Source of the DNA: Pedococcus cremeus
GTDB taxonomy: Bacteria > Actinomycetota > Actinomycetes > Actinomycetales > Dermatophilaceae
DNA length: 64,000 nucleotides
NCBI RefSeq assembly: GCF_900111375.1
Contig: NZ_FOHB01000005.1
Span: 124,001 to 188,000 of the forward strand
Direction of reading: 5' to 3'
Below are positions 41,683-50,873 of the stretch, one piece after another. Made by a program: the position numbers and the translations under genes. The notes under the pieces are model-generated. The model did no database searches, was not told the origin of the DNA, and saw nothing but the letters and a program-made list of their open reading frames with translations. Every line of letters starts with the position of its first letter. Position 1 is the first letter of the stretch.

Positions 41683-42578
41683 CCGGTGATCCTCCGCTCG
41701 TGGCGGCGCAGCACGGCCGTGGCCGCCAGCGCACCGCCGAAGATGATGATGAACAGCAAGGTGGCCATGGCCGACGACGTGCCGATGGCGTTGGCCGCCC
41801 CGGAGTCGAAGGCCGTCCGGTAGAACAGCAGCGAGATGAAGTCCGTGGCGCCGGCCGGGTTGCCGGTGGACCCGCCGAAGGCGTAGGGCAGCGCGAACGC
41901 CTCCATCGCGAAGATGAACGTCAGCACGCTGACCGTGCCGATCGCCGGCACCAGCAGCGGCAGGGTGATCCGGAAGAAGGCCTGCCGGTGGCTCGCGCCG
42001 TCGACCCGGGCCGCCTCGTTCAGCTCCTCCGGCACACCGCCGAGCGCGGCGCCGTAGAGCAGCACCGGGAAGCCGATCCACTGCCACACGCTCACGAGGA
42101 TCACGACCCACAGCGCGGTGTCGGGGTCACCGAGCCACGGCAGCGCCCACGACTCGAGCCCGATCTTCGTCAGCAGCTGGTTCACCGGCCCGAAGGTGGG
42201 CGAGAGCAGCAGCGTCCACAGGTAGCCGATGACGATCGGGCTGACGAGGTACGGCATCGCGTAGAGCGTCTGCAGCATGCGCCGGGTGCGGGCCCGGCGG
42301 TGCAGCATCAGCGCCACGGTGAGCCCGATGGTGTTCTGGAACGCCATGGTGCCCAGGAAGAACAGCACGTTGTGCAGCAGCGCCCGGGGCATGTCGGTCT
42401 TGAACGGGGCCCGCGTGAACAGGGTCGTGAAGTGCTCGAACCCTGCGAAGCCCCCGCGCGTCGTGCCCTGCCAGTGGTAGAAGGCGTAGGAGAACGCCGT
42501 GACCATCGGGTAGAGCACGAACACCCCGAAGAGGATGAGCGCGGGGGCGACGAAGAGCAGGCCGGAGCGGCGACGCAT
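41679..42578 (-). CDS. Carbohydrate ABC permease, MalF type
   Basis: A 299-residue inner-membrane subunit with six membrane segments and the EAA loop VPEELNEAARVDGASHRQAFFRITLPLL near 192-219. The N-terminus LLFVAPALILFGVFVLYPMV is typical for the group. The ATG at 42578 is preferred; two or three upstream codons could also start. It follows the binding-protein gene after 38 bases and overlaps the MalG-type gene. Second translocation subunit of the putative MurNAc importer. Confidence 0.92.
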   Translation of the reverse strand: MRRRSGLLFVAPALILFGVFVLYPMVTAFSYAFYHWQGTTRGGFAGFEHFTTLFTRAPFKTDMPRALLHNVLFFLGTMAFQNTIGLTVALMLHRRARTRRMLQTLYAMPYLVSPIVIGYLWTLLLSPTFGPVNQLLTKIGLESWALPWLGDPDTALWVVILVSVWQWIGFPVLLYGAALGGVPEELNEAARVDGASHRQAFFRITLPLLVPAIGTVSVLTFIFAMEAFALPYAFGGSTGNPAGATDFISLLFYRTAFDSGAANAIGTSSAMATLLFIIIFGGALAATAVLRRHERRITG

Positions 42579-42616
42579 GGTGGGAGAGGCTAGTGGTCCG
42601 GGAGGCTGGCCCGGGC

Positions 42617-43912
42617 TCAGGCGCCCGGCTTGAACCAGGTCTTGACGCCGGTGTCGAGGTCCTTGCTCACCGCCGCGGCGTCCTTCTTGCCCAGCAGCAT
42701 CTCCTGGATGCCCTTGCCGAGCAGGTCGGTGCCGGTCGGGGTGCCGTACCGGAAGTCGGTCAGCAGCAGGTAGGGCGAGCCGTGCTTCTCGTAGTTGTCG
42801 GCGATCTGCTGGAGGATCTCGTCCTTGTTCTCCACACCGGGCACGGCCGAGATCTGCTTGACCTCGTCGGCGACCATCTGGCCGAACTCCTTGGTGGACA
42901 TCCACTTCACGAGCTCGAGCGCCTGCTCCTGGTGCTTGGACTTCTTCGAGACGGCGAAGTTGCCGTCAGCCCAGCCGGCGGTCGTCGGCTGCGCACCGCT
43001 CGGGGCGCCGGCGGCCGGCGGGACCTCGAAGACACCGATCTGCATCTTCGGGTTGGCCTTCTGCAGGACGGCGAGGTCGAAGGAGCCACCGGGGTACATG
43101 GCGGCCTTCTCGGCTGAGAACAGGGTCTGCGCGTCGGTGGAGGCCACGCCCGCCACACTCTTGGGCATGTAGGGCTCGAGGTCCTTGAGCAGCTTCACCG
43201 AGGCGACCCACTGCGGGTCGGTGAAGCTCTTGTCGCCGGACTGCACGGCCTTCTGGAAGTCCGTCCCGCCGAAGGTCGCGGCCCCGATGATCTCGTGGAC
43301 GATCGGGAGGGTCCAGTCATCCTTGGCGCCGACCGCGATCGGGACCACGCCGGCGTCCTTGAGCTTCTTGTTGGCCGCCATGAACTCGTCCCAGGTGGTG
43401 GGCGCCTTGAGGCCGTTCTTCTCGAAGAGGCCCTTGTTGTAGTACATCACCGTGGCCTGCTGGGCCAGCGGCACGGAGTAGAGCTTCCCGTCCTCCTTGC
43501 CCTTCGCGCTGGCGAGCACGTTCTCGTCCCAGCCGGTGAGGTCGACCTTGCCGTCGAGGGGCACGAGCGCGCCGGAGGCGATGGTGGCCTGGACCTGGCC
43601 GTAGGAGCGGACCTGCGGCACGTCCGGGCCGTCGGAGCCCGAGAGGCCGGTGGCCAGGATCTTGTTGTACTCGGTCGACTTGAACGGCTTGAAGTCGACG
43701 GTGACGTCCTTGTGCGACTTCTCGTAGACGTCGAAGATCTTGTTGTAGGCGGCCTCGTCCTCGACGCGCCAGGACCAGACGGTCAGCGTGGTCTTCCCCT
43801 TGTCGCCACCGCCGCCGGAGTCACCCCCGCTCGAGGGCGCGCAGGCCGAGAGGGCCACGGCGCTGCCGAGGGCGGCCAGCGCGACGTACTTCCAGGGGGT
43901 TCGGCGGGTCAT
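42617..43912 (-). CDS. Extracellular sugar-binding lipoprotein of ABC importer
   Basis: A 431-residue solute-binding protein. The signal ends in the lipobox L-S-A-C (Cys near 24), followed by a Ser/Gly linker. The fold starts LTVWSWRVEDEAAYNKIFDVYEKS and includes KGLFEKNGLKAPTTWDEFMAANKKL and PGGSFDLAVL, all typical of family 1 carbohydrate-binding proteins. It catches the sugar outside and hands it to the two permeases. Its ATG overlaps the murQ stop by ATGA, which ties the importer to MurNAc metabolism. The ligand is inferred from that linkage. Confidence 0.93.
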   Translation of the reverse strand: MTRRTPWKYVALAALGSAVALSACAPSSGGDSGGGGDKGKTTLTVWSWRVEDEAAYNKIFDVYEKSHKDVTVDFKPFKSTEYNKILATGLSGSDGPDVPQVRSYGQVQATIASGALVPLDGKVDLTGWDENVLASAKGKEDGKLYSVPLAQQATVMYYNKGLFEKNGLKAPTTWDEFMAANKKLKDAGVVPIAVGAKDDWTLPIVHEIIGAATFGGTDFQKAVQSGDKSFTDPQWVASVKLLKDLEPYMPKSVAGVASTDAQTLFSAEKAAMYPGGSFDLAVLQKANPKMQIGVFEVPPAAGAPSGAQPTTAGWADGNFAVSKKSKHQEQALELVKWMSTKEFGQMVADEVKQISAVPGVENKDEILQQIADNYEKHGSPYLLLTDFRYGTPTGTDLLGKGIQEMLLGKKDAAAVSKDLDTGVKTWFKPGA

Positions 43913-44925
43913 GCGGATTCTCCTGTCGGGACATGGTTCGTGGTGTTCGAGCTGTTCGTGCGGATCGGGGTGGCGGGGCTGGCCGTGCCGGACGGGCGGG
44001 TCGGGCCGGTCGTGCCGTTCTGGGACTGCAGGGACTGGAGCGCCGCTGCCACCGACCCGCCGTGACCGGCGATGGCGGTCCGGGCCTGGGCCGCGTCGAC
44101 GCCGGCGAGCATCGACAGCAGGGCGGGCTTGAGCTCGCCACCGGCCTGCTCGAGGGCGACCCGCGCCTCGTCCTCCCCCGCGCCGCTGGCCTCCTGGAGG
44201 ATGCGCAGCACGCGCCCGCGGAGCTTGGCGTTGGTGGCGACGACGTCGACCATCAGGTTGGACCAGGTGCGACCGAGCCGGATCATCACCGCGGTCGAGA
44301 AGGTGTTGAGCACCAGCTTCTGCGCCGTGCCGGCCTTGAGGCGGGTGGAGCCGGTGATCGCCTCGGGGCCGGTGTTGACGGCGAGCAGGTGGTCGGCCAG
44401 GGGCGCGAGGGCGGCGTGCGGGTTGGCGGTGACGAGCGCGGTCACGGCCCCTCGCTCTCGAGCGCAGGTCAGCGCGCCGCCGACGAAGGGGGTGCGACCC
44501 GAGGCGGTCAGGCCGATGGCGATGTCGCCCGGGCGCAGAGCCCCGGCCTCGGCGCGCCCGAGGTCGACGTCGTCCTCGACGTTCTCGACCGCACGGAGCA
44601 GGGCCTCGGTGCCGCCGGCGTGGTGGGCCGTGAAGAGACCGGGCGGGGCGTTGAAGGTGGGCAGCAGCTCCGCCGCGTCGAGCACGGCCAGCCGACCCGA
44701 GGTGCCGGCGCCGAAGTAGTGCACCGCTCCCCCGGCGCGCAGCGACTCGACCGCGACGTCGACGAGGGCGGCGAGCGTCGGGAGCACCTCCGCGACGGCC
44801 GGGGCGACCTTGGCGTCCTCGCCGTTGATGACCTGGAGCACCTCCAGCGTCGAGAGCGTGTCGATGCCGGTGGTGCCCGGGTGGCGGTCCTCGGTGGGCG
44901 CGCTCACCCTGACGTCTCGTGTCAC
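43909..44925 (-). CDS. murQ: N-acetylmuramic acid 6-phosphate etherase
   Basis: A 338-residue lyase that splits D-lactate from MurNAc 6-phosphate, giving GlcNAc 6-phosphate. The SIS domain shows VHYFGAGTSGRLAVLDAAELLPTF near 68-91, containing the sugar-phosphate loop and catalytic Glu, and IAIGLTASGRTPFVGGAL near 131-148. The last 40 residues are a Thr/Asn/Ser-rich tail that other MurQ proteins lack and may be disordered. GTG is the start; TAACCT ends seven bases upstream. It is the first gene of murQ-binding protein-permeases and lies 85 bases after murR. Confidence 0.95.
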   Translation of the reverse strand: MTRDVRVSAPTEDRHPGTTGIDTLSTLEVLQVINGEDAKVAPAVAEVLPTLAALVDVAVESLRAGGAVHYFGAGTSGRLAVLDAAELLPTFNAPPGLFTAHHAGGTEALLRAVENVEDDVDLGRAEAGALRPGDIAIGLTASGRTPFVGGALTCARERGAVTALVTANPHAALAPLADHLLAVNTGPEAITGSTRLKAGTAQKLVLNTFSTAVMIRLGRTWSNLMVDVVATNAKLRGRVLRILQEASGAGEDEARVALEQAGGELKPALLSMLAGVDAAQARTAIAGHGGSVAAALQSLQSQNGTTGPTRPSGTASPATPIRTNSSNTTNHVPTGESA

Positions 44926-45010
44926 GCGGCCGAGGTTAGTTTCCCACCATCGCTACGTCAATGATGTGAACCAGTAACATTCTGGCCACGGTGGCCGTAA
45001 CTGAGGGACG
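44926..45010. promoter_or_regulatory. murR-murQ intergenic control region
   Basis: This 85-base gap on the minus-strand operon holds a perfect inverted repeat GGCCAC-G-GTGGCC (44985-44997) and the word GTGAAC (44957-44962), which also appears in the nagZ promoter. It probably carries a MurR-controlled promoter for murQ and the importer. Confidence 0.4.
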
Positions 45011-45904
45011 TCAGAGGATCCGGTGCCCCGACACGGCGTCGCGCGTCTCCTCCACGGCCTTGCGCGCCCGCTTGAGGTGTCGCTGGGCGACAGCGATGTA
45101 GAGGCAGTCCACCACGGTCAGGGCGGCGATGCGGCTGGCCGTCGCCCCGGAGCGCAAGCTCGTCTCGCGTGCGGCGGTGGTGAGGACGAGGTCGGCCGTC
45201 GCCGCCAGCCGGGACACGGGGAAGTTGGTGATCGCGATGGTCGTCGCGCCCCGCTTGCCGGCCGCCTCGAGCGCCTCGATCGTCTCCTTGGTCGTGCCGG
45301 AGTGGGAGATGCCGATGGCGACGTCCTTGCGGGCCAGCAGGGTGGCGCTCGTCAGGGCGATGTGCGGGTCGTTCCAGGCGAAGGCCATGGCCCCGATGCG
45401 GTGGAGCTTCTGCTGCAGGTCGGTGCCCACGATGGCGCTGGCGCCGATGCCGTAGATGTCGACCCGCTTGGCGCCTGCGACGGCGGACGCCGCCTCGGTG
45501 AGCGCCTGCCGGTCGAGCTGCTGCGCGGTCTCCTCGACCGCGCTGGCGTCGACGAACGCCACCTTGGCGATGATGTCGTCGATGGTGTCCTTGGCGCTGA
45601 TGTCGGAGGTCTTGGCGGCGCTCACCCGCGGCTGGGCCGACTCCTCGGCCAGGGCCAGCCGCAGCTGCGGGTAGCCGGGCAGGCCCAGCCGCTTGCAGAA
45701 CCGCAGGACCGTGGTCTCCGAGGTGTTCGCGGCGACCGCCAGCTCGCTGATGGTGAGGGCGGCGGCGGCGCGGGCGTCGGCGAGCACCTGCTCGGCCACC
45801 CGGTCCTCGGCCGGGGAGAGCGAGGGACGCAGGCCCCTCAGCCGGACGAGGAGAGGGGTGGGGGCGGCGGACACTGCGGCAGCGGCGCTGTCGGCTCGGG
45901 GCAT
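45011..45904 (-). CDS. murR: MurR/RpiR-family regulator
   Basis: A 297-residue regulator with an N-terminal helix-turn-helix (LTISELAVAANTSETTVLRFCKRLGLPGYPQLRLAL, about 51-86) and a C-terminal SIS domain (VDIYGIGASAIVGTDLQQKLHRIG and GISHSGTTKETIEALEAA) that binds phosphosugars. In Bacillus and E. coli the homologue senses MurNAc 6-phosphate. TAGCGT (45911-45916, minus strand) ends exactly six bases before the ATG, inside the end of amiE, so murR probably has its own leaderless promoter as well as read-through from upstream. Confidence 0.9.
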   Translation of the reverse strand: MPRADSAAAAVSAAPTPLLVRLRGLRPSLSPAEDRVAEQVLADARAAAALTISELAVAANTSETTVLRFCKRLGLPGYPQLRLALAEESAQPRVSAAKTSDISAKDTIDDIIAKVAFVDASAVEETAQQLDRQALTEAASAVAGAKRVDIYGIGASAIVGTDLQQKLHRIGAMAFAWNDPHIALTSATLLARKDVAIGISHSGTTKETIEALEAAGKRGATTIAITNFPVSRLAATADLVLTTAARETSLRSGATASRIAALTVVDCLYIAVAQRHLKRARKAVEETRDAVSGHRIL

Positions 45905-45908
45905 GGTC

Positions 45909-47636
45909 CTACGCTACGGCCTGCCGGCTCACTGCTGCCCACCCTTCCGCGGAGAAGAGGCCGGAAGTCCTCTCCCCGTCGAGCAGCACGCCGCCGGCTC
46001 CCTGCGCGAGCACGTCGTCGACGTACACGCCGCGGCCGAGATAGGCACCGTCGGTGGTGTAGCGCCAGCGCAGCAGCTGCTCACCCGTGGGGAGGGCGGC
46101 ACGCGCCTGCATCCAGTGCCGGGCACCGCTGCCGGAGACCGCCCCGTCGCTGTGCGTGACGTCGCCGCGGTCACGAACGTCGAACGGCAACGCCTGCCAC
46201 GTCTTCCCGCCGTCGGCGGAGGTCTCCAGGTGAAGCAGGTCGGTCTCCTCGGTGTCGAGGAAGAGGTCGAAGGCGAGCCGGCCACCGCGCGCCGGCACGG
46301 TCACGGGCGCGGTGAGGGTCGACGTCGAGGCGTCCCGGGCCCCGGACCACCAGGCGGTGTCGCCCTGGCTCGGGCGGACGCCCATCGCCAGGGCGAGGCC
46401 GCGCGCCCACTCGCGCCGGGCGGCGTTGTTGCTGCCCCAGCTGCGTGACGGGTGCACCCGGTTGGTCAGCAGGATCGCGAAGGAGTGCGAGGCGAAGTCG
46501 ATGACCATCGAGGTGCCGGTGTAGCCGGTGTGGCCCGCCGTCCGCGGCCCGGAGAGGGCGTCCATGTACCAGCGCTGGTCGAGCTCGAAGCCGAGCCCGT
46601 GGCTGTCGCCCGGGAAGGCCTCGTTGAAGTTGGTGATGAGCAGCGAGACGCTCTTGCGGCTCAGGATGCGCTCACCGCGGTAGGTGCCGCCGTTGAGCAG
46701 CGCCTGGCAGAGCACCGCGAGGTCGTCCGCCGTGGAGAACACCCCGGCGTGCCCGGCGACGCCGCCGAGCGACCACGCGTTCTCGTCGTGCACCTCGCCC
46801 CAGACCATGCCGCGGGGCGGCGTGGACTGGTACTCCGTGGCGGCAGTCCGGGTGCGGTCGGCCGGGTTGTAGCCCGTGTCCTTCATGCCCAGCGGCGCGG
46901 TGATCCGCTCGCGCACGACCTCGTCGAGGCCCTTGCCGGTGAGCCGCTCCACGAGCACCCCCAGGGTGATGAGGTTGAGGTCGCTGTAGAGGTAGGTCGA
47001 CCCCGGCGGGTTGGCCAGCGGGGCGTCCATGACCGCCTTGATGCGGGAGGCCTTGTCCGGGTACCGGCTGTAGAGCGGCAGCCAGGAGGTGAACCCGGAG
47101 GTGTGCGTCAGCAGCTGCCGCACCGTCACCTCCTCCTTGCCGTTGACGCCGAACTCGGGCAGGTATGCCGCCACCGGCGCCTCGAGGTCGACCTTCCCCT
47201 CCTCGATGAGCTGCACCGCCGCGATGGAGGTGAAGAGCTTCGAGACCGAGGCGAGGTCGAAGATGGTGTCGTCACGCATGGGCACCCACTGGTCGCGCGG
47301 GAGCTCGGTGGTGGCGTTCTCGTAGCGCAGCGCCCAGCCGCTCGCGTCCCGGGCCACGACGGCACCGTCGTGGCCCATGAGCGCCACGGCGCCGGCATAC
47401 ATGGGGTGGCCGCCCGCGGGCGCCTCCTCGTGCCCGCGCACCTGCGCCACCGCCTCCCCGATCGGCGCCGGGTCGAGGCCGACGGCCTCCGGGGTGGCGT
47501 CGCGCAGCACGGTGTTGGCGGGCGCGTAACCCTGGAACGGCTTGCTGAAGTCGTCGGCCGTCGCCGCGGTGGTGGTCGTCATGGTGGTCAGGACGCTACC
47601 GACCGCCACGGCGGCGGCCAGGGCTCGCACCCGCAT
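45909..47636 (-). CDS. amiE: Secreted N-acetylmuramyl-L-alanine amidase, beta-lactamase fold (AmiE-like)
   Basis: A 575-residue exported serine hydrolase. After a signal peptide (about 1-27) comes the class C beta-lactamase-type domain with S130-V-S-K133, Y217-S-D, and H-T-G in AGHTGYTGTSMV. Bacillus AmiE (YbbE), encoded in the same cluster type, removes the peptide from MurNAc; synteny makes that the best assignment here. The C-terminal part, from about residue 430, adds a beta-rich domain with FLDTEETDLLHLETSADGGKTW, which simple amidases lack. It starts 26 bases after namZ and ends four bases before murR. Confidence 0.85.
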   Translation of the reverse strand: MRVRALAAAVAVGSVLTTMTTTTAATADDFSKPFQGYAPANTVLRDATPEAVGLDPAPIGEAVAQVRGHEEAPAGGHPMYAGAVALMGHDGAVVARDASGWALRYENATTELPRDQWVPMRDDTIFDLASVSKLFTSIAAVQLIEEGKVDLEAPVAAYLPEFGVNGKEEVTVRQLLTHTSGFTSWLPLYSRYPDKASRIKAVMDAPLANPPGSTYLYSDLNLITLGVLVERLTGKGLDEVVRERITAPLGMKDTGYNPADRTRTAATEYQSTPPRGMVWGEVHDENAWSLGGVAGHAGVFSTADDLAVLCQALLNGGTYRGERILSRKSVSLLITNFNEAFPGDSHGLGFELDQRWYMDALSGPRTAGHTGYTGTSMVIDFASHSFAILLTNRVHPSRSWGSNNAARREWARGLALAMGVRPSQGDTAWWSGARDASTSTLTAPVTVPARGGRLAFDLFLDTEETDLLHLETSADGGKTWQALPFDVRDRGDVTHSDGAVSGSGARHWMQARAALPTGEQLLRWRYTTDGAYLGRGVYVDDVLAQGAGGVLLDGERTSGLFSAEGWAAVSRQAVA

Positions 47637-47662
47637 CTGCCTCTCCCCTGCTCTCGTGCCGG

Positions 47663-48988
47663 TCAGGCGGCCGGGCCGCGGTAGATGAGGTACTGCTGGC
47701 GGCGCCGGTCGAACTCGGCGAGCTCGTCGCGCCACGCACCCACGACCTCGTCGGCCGAGGCCCCCGCCGAGATCTGGTCGCGCAGCCGCGTCGAGCCGGT
47801 CAGCTTGTCGATCCAGTAGGGGCGCTTGGGGTCGTAGCTGTCGTAGCGCCACGCGAAGTCGCTGTAGATCGCCTTCGCGGCGACGAGCATCTCGACACCG
47901 ACGCGCATGGGGTCGAAGGTCCGGGGGTCGGTGATGTGCACCTGCACGCCGCCGCACACCTTGCCCTGGTGCTTGCTGAAGGTCGGGTTGAAGTAGGCCT
48001 CCCGGAAGCCCACGCCCGGCAGCTCGCGGCCGGCCAGCCGCTCGGCCCAGCGGTAGTCGACGTACGGGGCACCGACGAGCTCGAAGGGCCGGGTGGTGCC
48101 GCGCCCCTCCGAGAGGTTGGTGCCCTCGAACATGCCGGTGCCGGGGTAGACCAGGGCGGTGTCGGGCGTAGGCATGTTCGGGCTCGGCATGACCCACGGG
48201 AGCCCGGTGGCGGCATACGGCATGTCGCGGCGCCAGCCGCTCACCTCCACCACCTGCAGCTCGGTGAGCCGGGCGCCGACCTCGGCCTCGAGGAACTCGC
48301 CGTCGAAGAAGCGGGCCAGCTCGCCGACGGTCATCCCGTGCGCCTGCACGATCTCCTTGGCGCCGACGCCCGAGGTCCAGGGCGTGGTCATCATCGGGCC
48401 GCGGGCAGTTCCCCCGATCGGGTTGGGCCGGTCGAGCACGACGAAGCGGGCACCGGTCTGCACCGCGGCCTTCATGGCCGTGTACATCGTCCAGATGTAG
48501 GTGTAGAAGCGGGCGCCGGCGTCCTGGATGTCGAAGACGACGGTGTCGACTCCTGCGGCGCGGAACATCGAGGCCATCTTGTCGGTGCCGGCGCCGTAGG
48601 CGTCGTAGACCGTGATGCCGGTGCGCGGGTCGGTGTGCGTGCCCTCGGAGTCACCCGCCTGCGCGGTGCCGCGGAAGCCGTGCTCCGGACCGAACACCCC
48701 TCTGATGTCGACGGATCCCGCCTCGTGCATCTCGTCGACGATGGTGCGCAGGTTGGTGAGGATGCCGGTCGGGTTGGTGATGACGCCGACCTTGCGCCCC
48801 GCCAGCACCGCCCACCCCGACGCGGCGGCCCGGTCGGCGCCCGGGGTCACCGGGCGCGACGGGTAGGTGACGTTGCCGGTCGTCGCTGCCGACCGGGTGC
48901 CGGCCTGGGCCGTGGCCGCCGCCAAGGGCACGGCCGCAGCGCCGAGGGCCCCGGCGGTGAGCAGCTGGCGGCGGTTGAGGTTCGCCAT
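47663..48988 (-). CDS. namZ: Exo-beta-N-acetylmuramidase NamZ (DUF1343)
   Basis: A 441-residue exported glycosidase. The N-terminus has a twin-arginine signal (NLNRRQLLTAGALG). The DUF1343 family motifs follow: GVITNPTGI, VFGPEHGFRG near 99-108 (the Glu-His pair lines the active site), DIQDAGARFYTY, and NLSEGRGTTRPFE near 296-308. Bacillus NamZ (YbbC) releases MurNAc from the non-reducing end of peptidoglycan glycans. It lies 44 bases after nagZ and 26 before amiE, the same three functions as in the Bacillus cluster. Confidence 0.92.
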   Translation of the reverse strand: MANLNRRQLLTAGALGAAAVPLAAATAQAGTRSAATTGNVTYPSRPVTPGADRAAASGWAVLAGRKVGVITNPTGILTNLRTIVDEMHEAGSVDIRGVFGPEHGFRGTAQAGDSEGTHTDPRTGITVYDAYGAGTDKMASMFRAAGVDTVVFDIQDAGARFYTYIWTMYTAMKAAVQTGARFVVLDRPNPIGGTARGPMMTTPWTSGVGAKEIVQAHGMTVGELARFFDGEFLEAEVGARLTELQVVEVSGWRRDMPYAATGLPWVMPSPNMPTPDTALVYPGTGMFEGTNLSEGRGTTRPFELVGAPYVDYRWAERLAGRELPGVGFREAYFNPTFSKHQGKVCGGVQVHITDPRTFDPMRVGVEMLVAAKAIYSDFAWRYDSYDPKRPYWIDKLTGSTRLRDQISAGASADEVVGAWRDELAEFDRRRQQYLIYRGPAA

Positions 48989-49032
48989 GTCGATGAGCTC
49001 CTTCTGTTCGAGTGCGCGCCGGTTCGAGGGCT

Positions 49033-50856
49033 TCAGAAGCCGAGGCCGTGGCCGAAGGGGTAGAGGACCGTGTCAGGGTCGCCGGCCACCGGGATGTCGA
49101 CCGGCAGCTTGCCGCTGGGGCTGACGTCCCCGGTGATGACGCGGGCAGCCGACTCGATGGCGACGGGGCTGTAGGAGTAGGTCGCCAGGTAGGTCGGGGC
49201 GCGGTCGACGTAGGCGATGTCGTACGGGTCGCGGGTGGCGACCACGACGACCGGCTTGCCGGTGTCGAGGAGGGCGTTGACGAGCTTCTGCTGGCCCGCG
49301 CGCTTGTCGGTGACCGTGGTGTCCCAGGCCTTCATCGTCGTGACGACGACCGCGTCGCTCGCCTTGGCCGCGGCGACCGCGGCGGCGACCTGTGCGTCGG
49401 TCGGCGAGGTGCCCGTCTGCTGCACCGTCGTCGTCGCGCCCTTGGCGGCCAGCACGTCGGCGAGGATCTGGGTGGTCGTGACGCCGTAGCCGGTGACCAG
49501 AACCTTCTTGCCGTCGACGGCCATGGGCAGCGTCTTGTCGTCGTTCTTGACGAGGGTCGTCGTGCGGTCGGTGACGGCGTCGGCGGTGGCGAGGTGCTCG
49601 GGGGTCCCCACGACCGACGAGACGGCTGCGGGGTCGGCGAACGGCTGGGCGACCATGCCGCGCTTGTACTTCAGCTCGAGGACCCGGCGCACCTTGGCGT
49701 CGAGGTCGGCCATCGGGATGCGGCCGCTCTGGACGGCGCCGATGACCGCGGCATAGGCCTGGTCCATCGCCGGCGTCATGAGCAGCTGGTCGGCGCCCGC
49801 CGAGAGGGCGCGCACAGCGACCTCGGCGTCGCCGTACCGCTGGCGCACGCCGTCCATGGCGAGCGAGTCGGTGACGATGACGCCCTTGTAGCCGAGCTCG
49901 TTCCGCAGCAGGCCGGTCAGGATCGGCTTGCTGACGGTGGCGGGGTCGCCGGAGTCGTCGAGGGCCGGGAAGTTCAGGTGGGCGGTCATGATCATGTCGA
50001 TGCCCTGGGCGATGGCCGCCTTGAACGGCGGGGCGTCGATCTGCTCCCACTGCTCGCGGGTGTGGGTGATGATCGGGAAGGCGACGTGGCTGTCGGTGGC
50101 GGTGTCGCCGTGGCCGGGGAAGTGCTTGGCCGACGCCGAGACGCCGCCCTCGCGCTGGTAGCCGTCGACCTGGGCGGACACCATGTCGGCGACGAGGTCC
50201 GGGTGCGACGAGAAGGACCGGGTGCCGATGACCGGGTTCAGCGGGTTGACGTTGACGTCGGCGTCCGGGGCGAAGTTCGTGTTGACGCCCATGGCCTTGA
50301 GCTCCTGGCCCGTGATGGCCGCGGCCGTGCGGGCGTCGTCGGCGCTGCGGCCGGCGCCGAGGGCCATCGAGCCGGGGAACTGCGTGGCCGGCGGGCCGAT
50401 GCGGGTCACGACCCCCTGCTCCTGGTCGGTGGCGATCTGCAGCGGCACCTGAACCTTTGAGTTCTGGGAGAGCGCCGCCTTCTGGAGACCGTTCGACAGG
50501 CCCGTGATCTGGTCGGGGTTCTTCACGCTGTCGGTCCAGGCGAAGTAGATGACGCCTCCGAGGTGGTACTTCTGCACGACCTCGGCCGGGGTGGCGACCC
50601 CGTAGAGCGGGACGTTCCGCTGGTCGGGGGTGTTGGCGTCGGAGCCGTAGACGTTCTGGATGAACAGCTGGCCGACCTTCTCCTGCAGCGTCATCCGCGC
50701 GAGCGTGGAGGTGACCCACCCGTTCACGGCGGCGGGCGGGTTCTCAGGGCCGGTGCCACCGGCCTCGGCTGATGCGGCGGGGACGGCGCAGGCGAGTGCG
50801 CCTGCCGCCGCCACACCCGCGATGAGGGCGCGACGGGTCGGTGCGAACCGGGACAT
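49033..50856 (-). CDS. nagZ: Exported beta-N-acetylglucosaminidase NagZ, GH3
   Basis: A 607-residue two-domain glycoside hydrolase. A signal peptide (about 1-33) precedes the barrel domain with VPLQIATDQEQGVVTRIGP and the loop KHFPGHGDTATDSHVAFP, whose His-Asp dyad is unique to NagZ-type GH3 enzymes. IVTDSLAMDGV carries the nucleophile Asp. A second alpha/beta domain follows from about 380, as in Bacillus NagZ (YbbD). It removes GlcNAc from glycan ends and so alternates with NamZ. GGAGG lies four bases before the ATG. First gene of the operon. Confidence 0.94.
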   Translation of the reverse strand: MSRFAPTRRALIAGVAAAGALACAVPAASAEAGGTGPENPPAAVNGWVTSTLARMTLQEKVGQLFIQNVYGSDANTPDQRNVPLYGVATPAEVVQKYHLGGVIYFAWTDSVKNPDQITGLSNGLQKAALSQNSKVQVPLQIATDQEQGVVTRIGPPATQFPGSMALGAGRSADDARTAAAITGQELKAMGVNTNFAPDADVNVNPLNPVIGTRSFSSHPDLVADMVSAQVDGYQREGGVSASAKHFPGHGDTATDSHVAFPIITHTREQWEQIDAPPFKAAIAQGIDMIMTAHLNFPALDDSGDPATVSKPILTGLLRNELGYKGVIVTDSLAMDGVRQRYGDAEVAVRALSAGADQLLMTPAMDQAYAAVIGAVQSGRIPMADLDAKVRRVLELKYKRGMVAQPFADPAAVSSVVGTPEHLATADAVTDRTTTLVKNDDKTLPMAVDGKKVLVTGYGVTTTQILADVLAAKGATTTVQQTGTSPTDAQVAAAVAAAKASDAVVVTTMKAWDTTVTDKRAGQQKLVNALLDTGKPVVVVATRDPYDIAYVDRAPTYLATYSYSPVAIESAARVITGDVSPSGKLPVDIPVAGDPDTVLYPFGHGLGF

Positions 50857-50873
50857 GGAACCTCCACAACGCT

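Noticed and set aside
45909-48197. A long fusion of NamZ-region sequence with the AmiE-type hydrolase
   Set aside because: The upstream part is an out-of-frame reading of namZ; the signal peptide at 47636 marks the true start.
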